This document shows, piece by piece, positions 17,410-26,234 of a DNA stretch of 57,764 nt. The DNA comes from Deltaproteobacteria bacterium (GTDB lineage Bacteria > Myxococcota > XYA12-FULL-58-9), in assembly GCA_016218825.1 (NCBI GenBank), contig JACRCV010000024.1:1-57764 (forward strand). The letters run 5' to 3'. The notes beneath the pieces were generated by a model, which was not told the origin of the DNA, ran no database searches, and saw only the letters and a list, made by a program, of their open reading frames with translations. The translations under genes were made by a program, and so were the position numbers. Each line of letters begins with the position of its first letter. The first letter of the stretch is position 1.

Positions 17410-17756
17410 CCCGCCCCCCACCGGCCGCCCCCGAATCGCCCGCGCCCGCCGGGTTCCGAAACCTCACCCTCGAGCTCGACCACGGCTGCTTTCACGACCT
17501 CACCTGGCGCCTGACCCTGACCACGCCCGACCCCGACGTCTCCACCCTGGTGCAACGCCTGGTCGCCGGCGGCTGGAACACCGAAACCCGCCTGCAAACA
17601 GTCGTCTACGTCGAGAGCCCGCACGGCCACGTGCTCGTCGTCATCCCCGCCACCGGCCGCCTGCAGCTCCGCCTGCACTACACCACCCCCGGAGAAGCAC
17701 GCGCCCGCACCGCCCATGCCGTCGCCGCCGACATCGACCGCCTGGCCTCCCGCTAG
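17406..17756 (+). CDS. Hypothetical protein, last gene of signalling operon
   Basis: This encodes 116 residues starting at a GTG (17406) that overlaps the upstream stop codon as GTGA, a typical coupled start. A Pro-rich N-terminus (about 1-17) is followed by a small alpha/beta domain: FRNLTLELDHG, STLVQRLVAGGW, TRLQTVVYVESPHGHVLVVI, RLQLRLHY and a closing helix. It resembles no family I can name; it might be a small adaptor for the preceding V4R-like protein. The frame and the coupled start support it as real. Confidence 0.6.
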   Translation: MTRPPPAAPESPAPAGFRNLTLELDHGCFHDLTWRLTLTTPDPDVSTLVQRLVAGGWNTETRLQTVVYVESPHGHVLVVIPATGRLQLRLHYTTPGEARARTAHAVAADIDRLASR

Positions 17757-17837
17757 CTATCCCACATGCCCCCACCATGTAGGCGGATGGAGGGCGTGCG
17801 ACCACACATAACTACATGATTTGATTGACATTTTCTG

Positions 17838-17866
17838 TTGACATCGGGTGTGACGTCTACTACGAC
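17838..17866 (+). promoter_or_regulatory. Sigma70-like promoter for the choice-of-anchor lipoprotein
   Basis: TTGACA (17838-17843) with a 17-bp spacer to TACGAC (17861-17866), in an unusually AT-rich patch. A second TTGACA lies at 17825-17830. The -35 is perfect; the -10 is weak. It sits about 40 nt before the ATG at 17906. The rest of 17757-17905 holds a 7-bp inverted repeat (CATGTAG at 17776, CTACATG at 17812). Confidence 0.45.
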
Positions 17867-17905
17867 ATTGGCGTCCGTTGGGGGACGTTGTGGTCGGAGG
17901 TAGTC

Positions 17906-19108
17906 ATGTTCACGCAGACCTCTTTCCGGTTTAGCCTCGATGTTCTGGTTCGCGACGCGCGCGTGTGGCGCACTGCGGCAACGCTCTTTGCGGTGGTGTT
18001 GGTGCTTTCCGGTTGCGGTCAGGACGAGCTGCGGCAGGTGGTGAGCCCGCCGGCCGCGATCGCGGCGTTGGCGCCCCGGATCTTCGTGGAGCCCGCGGCC
18101 TACGAGTTCGCGAACACCGAGGTCGGCGCGCTGCAGACCCAGCAGTTCCAGATCGGCAACGTCGGCAACGCGACCCTGACGATCTCCGAGCTCACGCTCT
18201 CCGGCGCCGGCGCCACCTCGTACGCGATCGGCAACGACCACGTGTCGGGCCGGTCGATCGAGCCGAACTCGCTCGCGGCCTTCAGCGTCACCTTCGCGCC
18301 CCGCGCGCCCGGCAGCGCCGCCGCGGTGGTCGAGGTCAGCAGCAACGACCCGACCGAGAACCCGCTGCAAGTCGAGCTCTTGGGCCAGAGCATCGTCAGC
18401 GACGGCCCGGTGGCGCGCTGCTCGGTCAGCCCCGGCACCGTGCATCCGCCGTTCGAGGCCGCGACCTTCAGCGGCGCCGGCTCCACCGATCCGAACGGCT
18501 ACGCGATCGTCTCCTACAGCTGGCGCCTGCAGACCAAGCCCGCGGGCTCGGCGGCGGTGATGCCGGCCTGCTCTGCCACCGCCGACTGCGGCCCCTTCAT
18601 CGCCGACCTCGCCGGCACCTATGTCGGCGAGCTGACGGTCACGAACGAGATCGGGCTCACCGGCACCTGCATCGCCACCCTGCAAGCAGTGCCGACCGAG
18701 AACCTCTGGGTCGAGATGTACTGGACCCAGGCCAACGACGACATGGACCTGCACCTCGTCGCCCCCGGCGGCACGCTGCGCTCGGGCACTGACTGTTACT
18801 TCATGAACTGCGTGGGCGGGCTCTCCTGGGGGCAGGCGGGCGCCGGCGACGACCCGGCCCTCGACCTCGACGACATCAACGGCACCGGCCCGGAGAACAT
18901 CAACATCACCGCCCCCGCCGCCGGCACCTACACCGTCTACGTGCACGACTACCCCGAGAGCCCCTACACCGGCGCCAACAGCGTCACCGTCAAGGTCTAC
19001 GTCGCCGGCGCCGTGGTATTCACCGACGTCCGTAGCATCAGCGGCGAAGACACCACGACCCCGTTCTGCAGCATCTCCTGGCCTTCGGGCGTCGTCACGC
19101 GGCTGTAG
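17906..19108 (+). CDS. Lipoprotein with choice-of-anchor and Ig-like domains
   Basis: This encodes 400 residues. The start MFTQTSFRF is preceded by GGAGG; the frame opens 81 bp earlier without a ribosome binding site. The signal peptide ends in the lipobox LVLSGCG. Residues about 60-155 form an ASPM/SPD-2/Hydin-like (choice-of-anchor D) beta-domain (FVEPAAYEFANTEVG, TFAPRAPGSAAAVVEVSSND). An Ig/PKD-like domain follows (about 165-265, FSGAGSTDPNGYAIVSYSW). The C-terminal domain begins WVEMYWTQANDDMDLHLVAP and resembles YfaP/DUF2135 beta-sandwiches; the DxDLHL motif is typical. It is probably displayed on the outer membrane. Its partners are unknown. Confidence 0.75.
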   Translation: MFTQTSFRFSLDVLVRDARVWRTAATLFAVVLVLSGCGQDELRQVVSPPAAIAALAPRIFVEPAAYEFANTEVGALQTQQFQIGNVGNATLTISELTLSGAGATSYAIGNDHVSGRSIEPNSLAAFSVTFAPRAPGSAAAVVEVSSNDPTENPLQVELLGQSIVSDGPVARCSVSPGTVHPPFEAATFSGAGSTDPNGYAIVSYSWRLQTKPAGSAAVMPACSATADCGPFIADLAGTYVGELTVTNEIGLTGTCIATLQAVPTENLWVEMYWTQANDDMDLHLVAPGGTLRSGTDCYFMNCVGGLSWGQAGAGDDPALDLDDINGTGPENINITAPAAGTYTVYVHDYPESPYTGANSVTVKVYVAGAVVFTDVRSISGEDTTTPFCSISWPSGVVTRL

Positions 19109-19174
19109 CGACCTCCGGCAGACCTCCGCAACCCGGCAATCGGCAAGCAGTGCCTTGCGTGCTCGCGGGTTCAT

Positions 19175-19197
19175 GCCCAGTCTTGGGTCGGGCTTTT
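19175..19197 (+). terminator. Possible Rho-independent terminator
   Basis: GCCC (19175-19178) can pair with GGGC (19190-19193), followed directly by TTTT. The alternative inner stem CCCA/TGGG overlaps it. The stem is short, so this is weak; it would end the transcript of the upstream lipoprotein gene. Confidence 0.25.
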
Positions 19198-19230
19198 CAG
19201 TTGAAGATCATCCAGAACCGGGAGGGTTCC

Positions 19231-19497
19231 ATGCAGCACAAGAAGGAAACGAGAGCGGTCGCGACCAGCATCAGGCAGCAAGAAGACAACCAGGTCGGCA
19301 ACTACCACACCGGGCCGAGGAATCGGGCAGTGACAGCCGCCCAACGGTCGTCGATGATCCAAGCAGCCGCATACCTTCGTGCGGAGAAGCGTGGCTTCCG
19401 GGACGGCGATCCGATGCAGGACTGGTTGGACGCGGAGCGCGAGGTGGACGCGATCCTCGCGAAGGATGGTCGTCTCGCCGAGGTCGCCGCCGACTGA
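19231..19497 (+). CDS. DUF2934 domain protein
   Basis: This encodes 88 residues from MQHKKETRAVATSI, with GGAGG 5 nt upstream. The C-terminal half carries the DUF2934 signature: an IQAAAYLRAEKRGFRDG helix followed by DWLDAEREV. Such small basic/helical proteins occur widely in soil bacteria; their function is not known. The first half is polar and probably unstructured. It stands alone 120 bp after a lipoprotein gene and 62 bp before the EamA permease. Confidence 0.75.
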   Translation: MQHKKETRAVATSIRQQEDNQVGNYHTGPRNRAVTAAQRSSMIQAAAYLRAEKRGFRDGDPMQDWLDAEREVDAILAKDGRLAEVAAD

Positions 19498-19559
19498 GTC
19501 CTACTGCAGCACCACCGCCCGGGGCGCGAACCAATGTGGTCTGTGCTCGGGCGAGCACC

Positions 19560-20441
19560 ATGCCCACAGGCCCCAAGCTCGGACTCGTGCTCGCCTGTGT
19601 CTTTTGGGCGATCTCGTTCATCGCCACCAAGAAGGCGCTCGAGGTCATCCCGCCGTTGACGGTGGTGGCGGCGCGCCTCTCGGTCTCGGCCGCGTGCTTC
19701 GCCGTCTACCTCGGCGTTCGCCGCCCGGTGTTGCCGCGTGCTGGGGCGCGCTCGTTGTTGCAGCTCTTCGTGTTGAGCCTGTTCGGCACCGGCCTGCACT
19801 ACGGCCTGCAGACCGTGGGGCTCCAGTACACCAGCGCCTCGAACGCCTCGATCTACGCGGTGACCGGTCCGATCACCATCATCGCCATCGCGGTGCTGTT
19901 CTTGGGCGAGCGCCTGACCACGGTCAAGGCGGTCGGCGTCGGCGTCGCGCTCGGCGGCGTGCTCACGGTCATGGGCCTCGACACGCTGCTGGCGTTCGAC
20001 CTGCAAGGTCACCTGCTCGGCGACGCGCTGGTGCTCTTGAGCATCGTGCTGTGGGGGGGGTTCACGGTCTACGGCAAGAAGCTCAGCGCCACGATGGGTG
20101 CCTTGCCGATGACCGCGCTCACCACCATCATCGGCGCCCTGTCGATGCTGCCGGTGGCCGCGCTCGAGCTGCGCGTGACCGCCTTCGACCTCGCGTCGTC
20201 TACGGCGGAGGCCTGGGTCGCGGTCGCCTTCCTCGGCGTCACCTGCTCGTTTCTGGCGACCCTGCTCTACGTCAACGCCCTGGCGCACGCCGAGTCGCAG
20301 AAGGTCGGCGCTTATCTGTACGCCATCCCGCCGATGACCTACCTGGCGGCCGGCGTCTACCTCCACGAGCCCATCACCGCGCGGCTCCTCGTCGGCTCGC
20401 TCCTGGTCCTCGGTGGCGTCGCCTTGACCGAGCGCGGCTGA
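19560..20441 (+). CDS. EamA/DMT-superfamily permease
   Basis: This encodes 293 residues with ten predicted transmembrane helices, arranged as two five-helix EamA repeats. The N-terminus CVFWAISFIATKKALE and the segment GLQYTSASNASIYAVTGPI, followed by FLGERLT, are hallmark EamA motifs; the second repeat has a matching YLHEPIT. The family exports or imports small metabolites (amino acids, nucleosides, drugs), and the substrate cannot be read from sequence. The chosen ATG follows a weak purine stretch; an upstream in-frame extension is the shadow of the DUF2934 gene. A run of eight G at 20053-20060 lies inside the coding region and the frame is intact. Confidence 0.85.
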   Translation: MPTGPKLGLVLACVFWAISFIATKKALEVIPPLTVVAARLSVSAACFAVYLGVRRPVLPRAGARSLLQLFVLSLFGTGLHYGLQTVGLQYTSASNASIYAVTGPITIIAIAVLFLGERLTTVKAVGVGVALGGVLTVMGLDTLLAFDLQGHLLGDALVLLSIVLWGGFTVYGKKLSATMGALPMTALTTIIGALSMLPVAALELRVTAFDLASSTAEAWVAVAFLGVTCSFLATLLYVNALAHAESQKVGAYLYAIPPMTYLAAGVYLHEPITARLLVGSLLVLGGVALTERG

Positions 20442-20528
20442 GTTTCTGCGACGATGGTTTTGGCTCGTGCGACCTCCGGCGCGACGCCTCGGTCGACAAC
20501 CCGTCGCCGCCGGGAGTACAGTCGAGGG

Positions 20529-20774
20529 ATGAGTCCGACGCCGTTCTCGATCGTCCGCCGTACCGACGCCGAGGACGTCGCCCGCGACGTCGCCGGGGCA
20601 GCCGGCACGACCATGGACGATCGGGCCCGCATCCTCGAGGAGCTTTGCCGGATGGCCGCCGAGCAGATCGCCCAACACCCAGATCCGAAGAAAGCGCTCG
20701 CCTGGCGCGATCCGCTACCGCCGGGGAGCGAAGCCCTTCTCGCCCGGCTCCGCGCCCGTTTTCGCCATGGCTGA
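20529..20774 (+). CDS. Small partner of the nucleotidyltransferase; possible antitoxin
   Basis: This encodes 81 residues from MSPTPFSIVRRTD. It overlaps the next gene by 8 bp, so the two are translationally coupled. The middle part (TTMDDRARILEELCRMAAEQ) is helical; the end is basic (LLARLRARFRHG). No known DNA-binding motif is visible. In many genomes a short helical protein like this precedes an AbiE-like or DUF6036-like nucleotidyltransferase. A toxin-antitoxin role rests on this neighbourhood only. Confidence 0.5.
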   Translation: MSPTPFSIVRRTDAEDVARDVAGAAGTTMDDRARILEELCRMAAEQIAQHPDPKKALAWRDPLPPGSEALLARLRARFRHG

Positions 20775-21324
20775 CGTCCCCGCTGCACCCCAGGTGGCGC
20801 GGAGGCTGGCGGACGCCTTCGAAGCGGCGTCCATCCCCTATGCGCTCGGCGGCGCTCTCGCCTACGGCTTCCACGCCCCGCCACGGGCCACCAACGACGT
20901 CGACATCAACTTGTTCGTGCCGCAAAGTGGGCTCGTTGCAGTGCTCGACGTGCTCGAGGCGGCGGGCGCAAAGGTCAGTCGTGAGCGCGCGCTGGTCTCA
21001 GCCGCCGAGCGCGGCGACTTCGAGGCCTGGGTCGACGGCATGCGGGTTGATCTGTTCACCCCATCCATCGAGCTGTCGCTCGAGGCCGCAGGTCGCGTCC
21101 GCCGCGCCCAGCTGATGGGGCGGCCGATCACGATCTTGTCGGCGGAAGATCTCGTGCTCTTCAAGCTCCTGTTCTTCCGCACCAAAGACGTCCTCGACGT
21201 CGAGCGCCTCGTGGCCTTCCAGGGTCCGGCCCTCGACCGCGCCTATGTCGAGCGGTGGCTCGCGCGATTGCTCGGGCCGGCCGACATGCGCCTCGCGGAG
21301 TGGAGGCGACTGGCCGGCGTCTAG
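20767..21324 (+). CDS. Nucleotidyltransferase-fold protein (AbiEii-like)
   Basis: This encodes 185 residues. The N-terminal part has the minimal nucleotidyltransferase pattern: IPYALGGALAYGFHAPPRATNDVDINLF, where GG(A)x..Rx(T)xDxD supplies the two metal-binding acidic residues. A third acid is probably in RVDLFTPS. The C-terminal segment ILSAEDLVLFKLLFFRTKD is shared with AbiEii/AbiGii toxins and related DUF6036-type proteins, followed by a helical tail. These enzymes transfer nucleotides to tRNA or proteins and block growth when not restrained. It overlaps its small partner by 8 bp. The enzyme fold is clear; toxicity is inferred. Confidence 0.7.
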   Translation: MADVPAAPQVARRLADAFEAASIPYALGGALAYGFHAPPRATNDVDINLFVPQSGLVAVLDVLEAAGAKVSRERALVSAAERGDFEAWVDGMRVDLFTPSIELSLEAAGRVRRAQLMGRPITILSAEDLVLFKLLFFRTKDVLDVERLVAFQGPALDRAYVERWLARLLGPADMRLAEWRRLAGV

Positions 21325-21357
21325 AGCGCCGATGGGGTTGCCGGCGCCCGCCGCTCG

Positions 21358-22899
21358 CTACTCGCCGTTGACCCAGCGCCGGCCGTCCTTCGCCAGGAGC
21401 TCGTCGGCGGCGGCCGGGCCCCACGAGCCGGCGGCGTAGTTCGGGAAGTCGCGCGGCGGCAACGACGCCCAGAGGTCCAGGATCGGGGTCGCGATGCGCC
21501 ACGCGGCCTCGACGATGTCGGCGCGGTGGAACAGGGTGCTGTCGCCGGTCATGCAGTCGTAGAGCAGGCGCTCGTAGCCGGTGGCCGGAGACTGCTCGCC
21601 GAAGTCCTTGTAGCTGAACTCGAGCTTGACGTTCTCGAGGCGGATGGTGGGCCCGGGGAGCTTCGCCTTCATGCTGATGCGGATCGCCTCTTCGGGCTGG
21701 ATGCGGATGTCGAGGCGGTTCGGATCGATCCTGTCGACCCCCGCTTCGCGGAACAACAACAGCGGCGGCCGCCGGAACTGGATCGAGATGCCGGTATCGC
21801 GCTCGGCCAGGCGCTTGCCCGACCGGAGATAGAACGGCACCCCGGAGAAGCGCCAGTTCTCGATGAAGAGCTTCATCGCCGCGTAGGTCTCGGTCTTCGA
21901 CGCCGGCGAGACGTTGGCCTCGGCGCGGTACGCCGGGACCTTGGCGCCGCCGACGAAGCCGTCGCCGTACTGGCCGCGGACCGTCTGCTGCAAGATCTCC
22001 TCCGCGGACGGCAGCCGCACCGCCTCGAGGACCTTCACCTTCTCGTTGCGCACCGCCTCCGCCGAGAGCGTCGACGGCGGCTCCATCGCGATCAGGCACA
22101 GGAGCTGGAAGATGTGGTTCTGGATGATGTCGCGCACCACCCCGGCGGCCTCGTAGAACGCGCCCCGGCCCTCGACCCCCAGGTCTTCGGCGACCGTGAT
22201 CTGGACATGGTCGATGTAGCGCCGGTTCCAGATCGGCTCGAAGATGCCGTTGGCGAAGCGGAACACCAGGAGGTTCTGGACGGTCTCTTTGCCGAGGTAG
22301 TGATCGATGCGGAAGATCTGGTTCTCGTGCAGCACGCCGCGGATCTCGGTGTTGAGGCCGAGCGCCGATTCCAGATCGCGCCCGAAGGGTTTCTCGACCA
22401 CCACCCGCACCCACCGGCCCGGGCCCTGCTTCGCGAGCCCGGCGGCGCCGAGCTGCCGCACCACGGTCGCGAAGGTGTCGGGGGGCGACGCGAGATAGGC
22501 GAGCAGGTTGCCGCCGGTGTGGTGGCGCAGGGCGATCTCTTCCAGGTCGTGGCCGAGCTTGGCGAACGCGGCGGCGTCACCGAAGTCGCCTTTGGCGTAA
22601 TAGATCCGGGCCTCGAAGTCGGCCCAGATCTGATCGTCGACCGGCCGGGTCGCGAACTGCCGGATCGCGGCGGTCATCTCGGCGCGAAAACGTGCGTGAT
22701 CCAAGTCGCGGCGCGCGAAGCCGACGATCGCGAAGTCTTTGGGCAAGAGGCCGTGGCAGCGCAGGTTGTAGAGCGACGGCAACAGCTTGCGCTTCGTCAG
22801 GTCGCCCATCGCTCCGAAGATCAGGATGGTGCAAGGGTCGCCGGGCCGCTCGAGCCCGGCGCCGGTGCCCATCGCGCCGTTGCCCGCGTGCCCGGTCAT
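21358..22899 (-). CDS. zwf: Glucose-6-phosphate 1-dehydrogenase
   Basis: This enzyme oxidises glucose-6-phosphate to 6-phosphogluconolactone with NADP/NAD, the first step of the oxidative pentose phosphate pathway. It has 513 residues, slightly longer than usual because of an N-terminal extension of about 20. Visible motifs are the nucleotide-binding [19 protein letters not shown] (about 25-43), VVEKPFGRD, the active-site RIDHYLGKE and, later, the substrate-binding [19 protein letters not shown] region. The gene is the second of an operon; its ATG overlaps the stop of gnd as ATGA. The lactonase pgl lies at 33155 on the other strand. Identification is secure. Confidence 0.95.
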   Translation of the reverse strand: MTGHAGNGAMGTGAGLERPGDPCTILIFGAMGDLTKRKLLPSLYNLRCHGLLPKDFAIVGFARRDLDHARFRAEMTAAIRQFATRPVDDQIWADFEARIYYAKGDFGDAAAFAKLGHDLEEIALRHHTGGNLLAYLASPPDTFATVVRQLGAAGLAKQGPGRWVRVVVEKPFGRDLESALGLNTEIRGVLHENQIFRIDHYLGKETVQNLLVFRFANGIFEPIWNRRYIDHVQITVAEDLGVEGRGAFYEAAGVVRDIIQNHIFQLLCLIAMEPPSTLSAEAVRNEKVKVLEAVRLPSAEEILQQTVRGQYGDGFVGGAKVPAYRAEANVSPASKTETYAAMKLFIENWRFSGVPFYLRSGKRLAERDTGISIQFRRPPLLLFREAGVDRIDPNRLDIRIQPEEAIRISMKAKLPGPTIRLENVKLEFSYKDFGEQSPATGYERLLYDCMTGDSTLFHRADIVEAAWRIATPILDLWASLPPRDFPNYAAGSWGPAAADELLAKDGRRWVNGE

Positions 22900-23870
22900 T
22901 TCGTCTCCACGTGGCCGCCGAAGCCGTGGCGCATCGCCGACAGCAGCTTCTCACCGAAGGTGTGCTCGGCGCGGGAACGAAAGCGGGTGAACAGCGACGC
23001 CGTCAGTACCGGCAGCGACACCCCCTCTTCGATGGCGGTCATCACCGTCCAGCGCCCCTCGCCCGAGTCGTCGACCCTGCCGGTGAAGCCTTCGAGCGCC
23101 TGATCGTCGGCGAGCGCCGCGGCCGCGAGGTCCAGGAGCCACGAGGGGATGACGCTGCCGCGCCGCCAGAGCTCGGCGATGTCGGCCAGATCGAGGTCGT
23201 AGCGCGTGACCTCGGGGACGTTGACGCCGGCCGCGCCCCGCATCAGCTCGAAGCCTTCGGCGTAGGCCTGCATCATGCCGTACTCGATGCCGTTGTGGAC
23301 CATCTTCACGAAGTGGCCGGCGCCCACCGGCCCGCAGTGAAGGAACCCGTCCTCGGCGGTGCCGCCCTTGCCCTCTCTGCCGGCGACCGGCGCGGTGTCG
23401 CCCTTGCCGGGGGCGAGGCTGCGGAACACCGGCTCGAGCCGGGCGACCGCGACCTTCGGGCCGCCGATCATCAGACAGTAGCCGCGCGTCAGGCCCCAGA
23501 CGCCGCCGCTGGTGCCGACGTCGACGTAGTGGATGCCCTTGCTCGCGAGCGCCGCGGCGCGGCGGACGTCGTCTTTGAAGTAGGTGTTACCGCCGTCGAT
23601 CAAGATGTCGTCTTTGGCGAGCAGCTTGCCGAAGACCTCGACGCTCTCTTCGGTGGCGGCCCCGGCGGGCACCATCAGCCAGACGGCGCGCGGCGGCGCG
23701 AGCGCGGCGACCAGCGCCTCCGGAGACTGGACGCCGACGCCGCCCTGGGCCTGGTGCAGGGCGACTGCGGCCGCGGAGTGCGCGAAGCCGACCACTTTGT
23801 GACCACCGTGGATCAAGCGACGCGCCATGTTGCCGCCCATCCGTCCCAGTCCAACGATGCCGAGCTCCAT
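22896..23870 (-). CDS. gnd: 6-phosphogluconate dehydrogenase, short (GntZ/YqeC) type
   Basis: This enzyme oxidatively decarboxylates 6-phosphogluconate to ribulose-5-phosphate. It has 324 residues from [18 protein letters not shown], with AGGAGG ahead of the ATG. The Rossmann motif [10 protein letters not shown] is at the N-terminus; the active-site segment [19 protein letters not shown] and the catalytic helix [17 protein letters not shown] are present. The short length and N-terminal sequence place it in the about 300-residue group, which is often NAD-dependent, rather than the about 470-residue NADP form. It is the first gene of the gnd-zwf operon, with a 4-bp overlap. The 272 bp upstream are shared with the divergent ATPase gene. 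Confidence 0.93.
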   Translation of the reverse strand: MELGIVGLGRMGGNMARRLIHGGHKVVGFAHSAAAVALHQAQGGVGVQSPEALVAALAPPRAVWLMVPAGAATEESVEVFGKLLAKDDILIDGGNTYFKDDVRRAAALASKGIHYVDVGTSGGVWGLTRGYCLMIGGPKVAVARLEPVFRSLAPGKGDTAPVAGREGKGGTAEDGFLHCGPVGAGHFVKMVHNGIEYGMMQAYAEGFELMRGAAGVNVPEVTRYDLDLADIAELWRRGSVIPSWLLDLAAAALADDQALEGFTGRVDDSGEGRWTVMTAIEEGVSLPVLTASLFTRFRSRAEHTFGEKLLSAMRHGFGGHVETK

Positions 23871-24142
23871 GTCGTCCTCCTGCCGCCCTCGAGCGAGATG
23901 CGGGATGGTCGCTCGCCGGCCGCCGCGAAACAAGGGGCCGGCTCTTGAGCGAGGACCTGCAACAAGTACCGGCGGGCACCACCCCGGCTCGACTTCTGCG
24001 ACGGAGGTGCGCGGCTGATCGCCACAACCTGGACCTTGTGTTAGCTATCCACTGTGGTTCAGGTGCCAAAAGGCGCGGCTCGGTCGCATGGTCGCGCAGA
24101 GCCCAGGACGCCCCGCTCGACCTCCTTGGCCAGGAGTCCGCG

Positions 24143-25324
24143 ATGGACATGCAGATAGAGGGCATCGAGATCCGCAACTACCGTGTCTTCAAGCACGCCA
24201 GCCTGACGTCACTTCCGCGCCTGACCGTGCTCGTCGGGGAGAACGGCTGCGGCAAGTCCACGCTGTTCGACGTGTTCTCCTTTCTCAAGGACGCCTTGAC
24301 CCAGAACGTCGCCAAAGCCGTGAGCAAGCGCGGCGGGTTTCGAGAGCTGATCAGCCGTGGCGAAAAAGGTCCGATCGGGATCTCGCTCAAGTTCCGTGAG
24401 ACCGGCGGTCGACTGGCTACCTACGAGCTGTCCGTGGCACAGAAGGGAGGAGCCGCCGTTGTCGACCGCGAGGTGCTCAAGTTCCGCCGCGGGCAGCACG
24501 GCAAGCCGTGGCATTTTGTGAACTTCTCGCGCGGTCACGGCACGGCCGTAACCAACGAGGCGATGTACGGCAAGCCGGGCGCGACCCAGCAGCGGAAGGA
24601 ATACGTCCTCGACGAGCCCACGGTGTTGGCGATCAAGGGCCTGGGGCAGTTCAGGGAATTCCGGGTCGTGTCCGAGTTCCGGAATCTAATCGAGAACTGG
24701 CACATCTCTGATTTTCACATAGCAGACGCGCGGCCGAGCGCCGAGGAAGGCTATGCCGAGCATTTGTCGACACGCGGGGACAACGTTGCCCAGGTCGCCC
24801 AATTCCTCTGGGAGCATCACCGGGACCGCTTCGCCAAGATCCTAGAGGCGATGAAGCGTCGGGTTCCAGGTGTGGATAGCGTCGAGGCGAAGCCGACGGA
24901 GGACGGACGGCTGGTGCTTCGATTCCAAGACGGCGCGTTCAAGGATCCCTTCATCGCCCGCTACGTGTCGGACGGCACGATCAAGATGTTTGCCTACCTG
25001 GTGCTCCTCAACGATCCGAAGCCCTTTCCGCTGCTCGCGATCGAAGAACCAGAGAACCAGCTCTACCCTGAGCTGCTGCCGGAGCTGGGCGAGGAGTTTC
25101 GAGACTATGCGCGCCGAGGAGGCCAGGTCTTCGTGTCGACCCACTCACCGGACTTCCTGAACGGACTAGGACTGGAGGAGATCTACTGGCTGGGCAAACA
25201 GGACGGCTTTACGACGATTCACAAGACGTCGGAGAATAGGCTCCTGAAGTCGTTGGTGGCCGAGGGAGACCTCCCTGGATCATTGTGGAAGCAGGGCCTG
25301 TTCCGGAACGCGAGGTCCACGTGA
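24143..25324 (+). CDS. AAA-family (AAA_15/OLD-like) ATPase, candidate defence gene
   Basis: This encodes 393 residues from MDMQIEGIEIRNYRVFKHAS; CAGGAG precedes the ATG, and the open frame further upstream has no family support. The N-terminus is that of RecF/OLD-like ATPases. Walker A is VGENGCGKST (about 31-40); a signature region YVSDGTIKMFAYL precedes Walker B, LLAIEEPENQLYPELL (about 297-312), with the STHSPDFL switch motif after it. These single-domain ATPases commonly partner with a nuclease or TOPRIM-like effector. Here the partner is the DUF4276 gene, coupled by a 4-bp GTGA overlap. By eye the pair has lower G+C and more varied codons than its neighbours, suggesting acquisition. Confidence 0.8.
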   Translation: MDMQIEGIEIRNYRVFKHASLTSLPRLTVLVGENGCGKSTLFDVFSFLKDALTQNVAKAVSKRGGFRELISRGEKGPIGISLKFRETGGRLATYELSVAQKGGAAVVDREVLKFRRGQHGKPWHFVNFSRGHGTAVTNEAMYGKPGATQQRKEYVLDEPTVLAIKGLGQFREFRVVSEFRNLIENWHISDFHIADARPSAEEGYAEHLSTRGDNVAQVAQFLWEHHRDRFAKILEAMKRRVPGVDSVEAKPTEDGRLVLRFQDGAFKDPFIARYVSDGTIKMFAYLVLLNDPKPFPLLAIEEPENQLYPELLPELGEEFRDYARRGGQVFVSTHSPDFLNGLGLEEIYWLGKQDGFTTIHKTSENRLLKSLVAEGDLPGSLWKQGLFRNARST

Positions 25325-25881
25325 GGCGCCTCGTGTTCCTGCTCGAGGAGCGATCGATGATGATGTTCCTCGAGGGATTCTTGCCGCGTGCCATCCCCGA
25401 CCTGGCATTCCAATGCGTACCCCACGAAGGCAAACACGATCTCGAGAAGAGCGTCCCGAGAAAGTTGCGGGCCTGGAAGGAACCCGGCGTCCGGTTTGTC
25501 GTCGTAATCGACAACGACGGCGCGCCGTGCAAGAGAACCAAGACGAAACTCGAGAAGCTGTGCGAGCGAGCTGGGCGGGCAGACACGCTGGTACGGATCG
25601 CATGCCAGGAGCTCGAGGCGTGGTACCTGGGAGACTGCGACGCGCTCGCACGGGTTTTCGAAGATGATGCGCTCAGGGAGCTGGCCGGCAAACCGACATA
25701 TGCCAATCCTGATGCGGTTGTCGGTCCGTCAGATCATCTCCGGCAGCGAATCCCCCGGTTCCAGAAGATATCGAGCGCGCGGCAGATGGGCGGGTCGATG
25801 GCCGTGGATGAGGCCCGCAATCGCTCTCGAAGCTTTCAGGTATTCGTCTCGGGCGTGCGTGCCCTGGCGGCGATCTCGTAG
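25321..25881 (+). CDS. DUF4276 family protein, TOPRIM-like partner of the ATPase
   Basis: This encodes 186 residues starting at the GTG that overlaps the ATPase stop (GTGA). The layout RRLVFLLEERSMMMFLEGFLP near residue 1, then VVVIDNDG (about 59-65) and IACQELEAWYLGD (about 93-105), matches DUF4276. In that family an N-terminal Glu and a DxD-type motif recall the TOPRIM/RloB metal site. The C-terminal part includes KPTYANPDAV and PRFQKISSARQMG, also conserved in DUF4276. It is always likely to act with its ATPase; together they resemble two-gene OLD- or AbiL-like systems. The nuclease activity is inferred, not shown. Confidence 0.78.
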   Translation: MRRLVFLLEERSMMMFLEGFLPRAIPDLAFQCVPHEGKHDLEKSVPRKLRAWKEPGVRFVVVIDNDGAPCKRTKTKLEKLCERAGRADTLVRIACQELEAWYLGDCDALARVFEDDALRELAGKPTYANPDAVVGPSDHLRQRIPRFQKISSARQMGGSMAVDEARNRSRSFQVFVSGVRALAAIS

Positions 25882-25958
25882 GCATCGGCTGTGGAACTAG
25901 GCCTGGTGCGAACGCGGCAGGGTTGATAGGGATGTGAGACTCAAGCGAGGAGAGTCCG

Positions 25959-26222
25959 ATGGCGCTGTTGGAGCAGTTCGAGCTGTCGCAAGACCGGGTC
26001 AAGGCGTTGAAGAAGTCGCCGTCGAACGACCAGCTGCTGCAGCTCTACTCCCTCTACAAACAGGCGACCATCGGCGACGTGACCGGCCACCGCCCGGGCA
26101 TGCTCGACGTCAAAGGCCGGGCGAAATACGACTCCTGGGCCAAGATCCGCGGCACCGGCAAAGACGACGCGATGACCAAGTACGTCGCCCTGGTCGCCGA
26201 GCTGCAAAAGACCCTCGGCTGA
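25959..26222 (+). CDS. Acyl-CoA-binding protein
   Basis: This encodes 87 residues, the standard size for ACBP, and binds medium- and long-chain acyl-CoA in the cytoplasm. The four-helix fold is visible with the family motifs NDQLLQLYSLYKQATIGDV (helix 2, including the ligand-binding Tyr and Lys), KGRAKYDSWAKIRGTGKDDAM (helix 3) and the final Tyr-containing helix KYVALVAELQKTL. A strong ribosome binding site GAGGAGAG precedes the ATG. Bacterial ACBPs are scattered, more frequent in Myxococcota-type genomes. It is convergent with dnaE, 12 bp apart. Confidence 0.92.
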   Translation: MALLEQFELSQDRVKALKKSPSNDQLLQLYSLYKQATIGDVTGHRPGMLDVKGRAKYDSWAKIRGTGKDDAMTKYVALVAELQKTLG

Positions 26223-26234
26223 CCCAAGGGCGCC

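Noticed and set aside
20053-20060. G8 run inside the EamA gene as phase-variation site
   Set aside because: The reading frame is intact and 8 Gs are ordinary in this composition.
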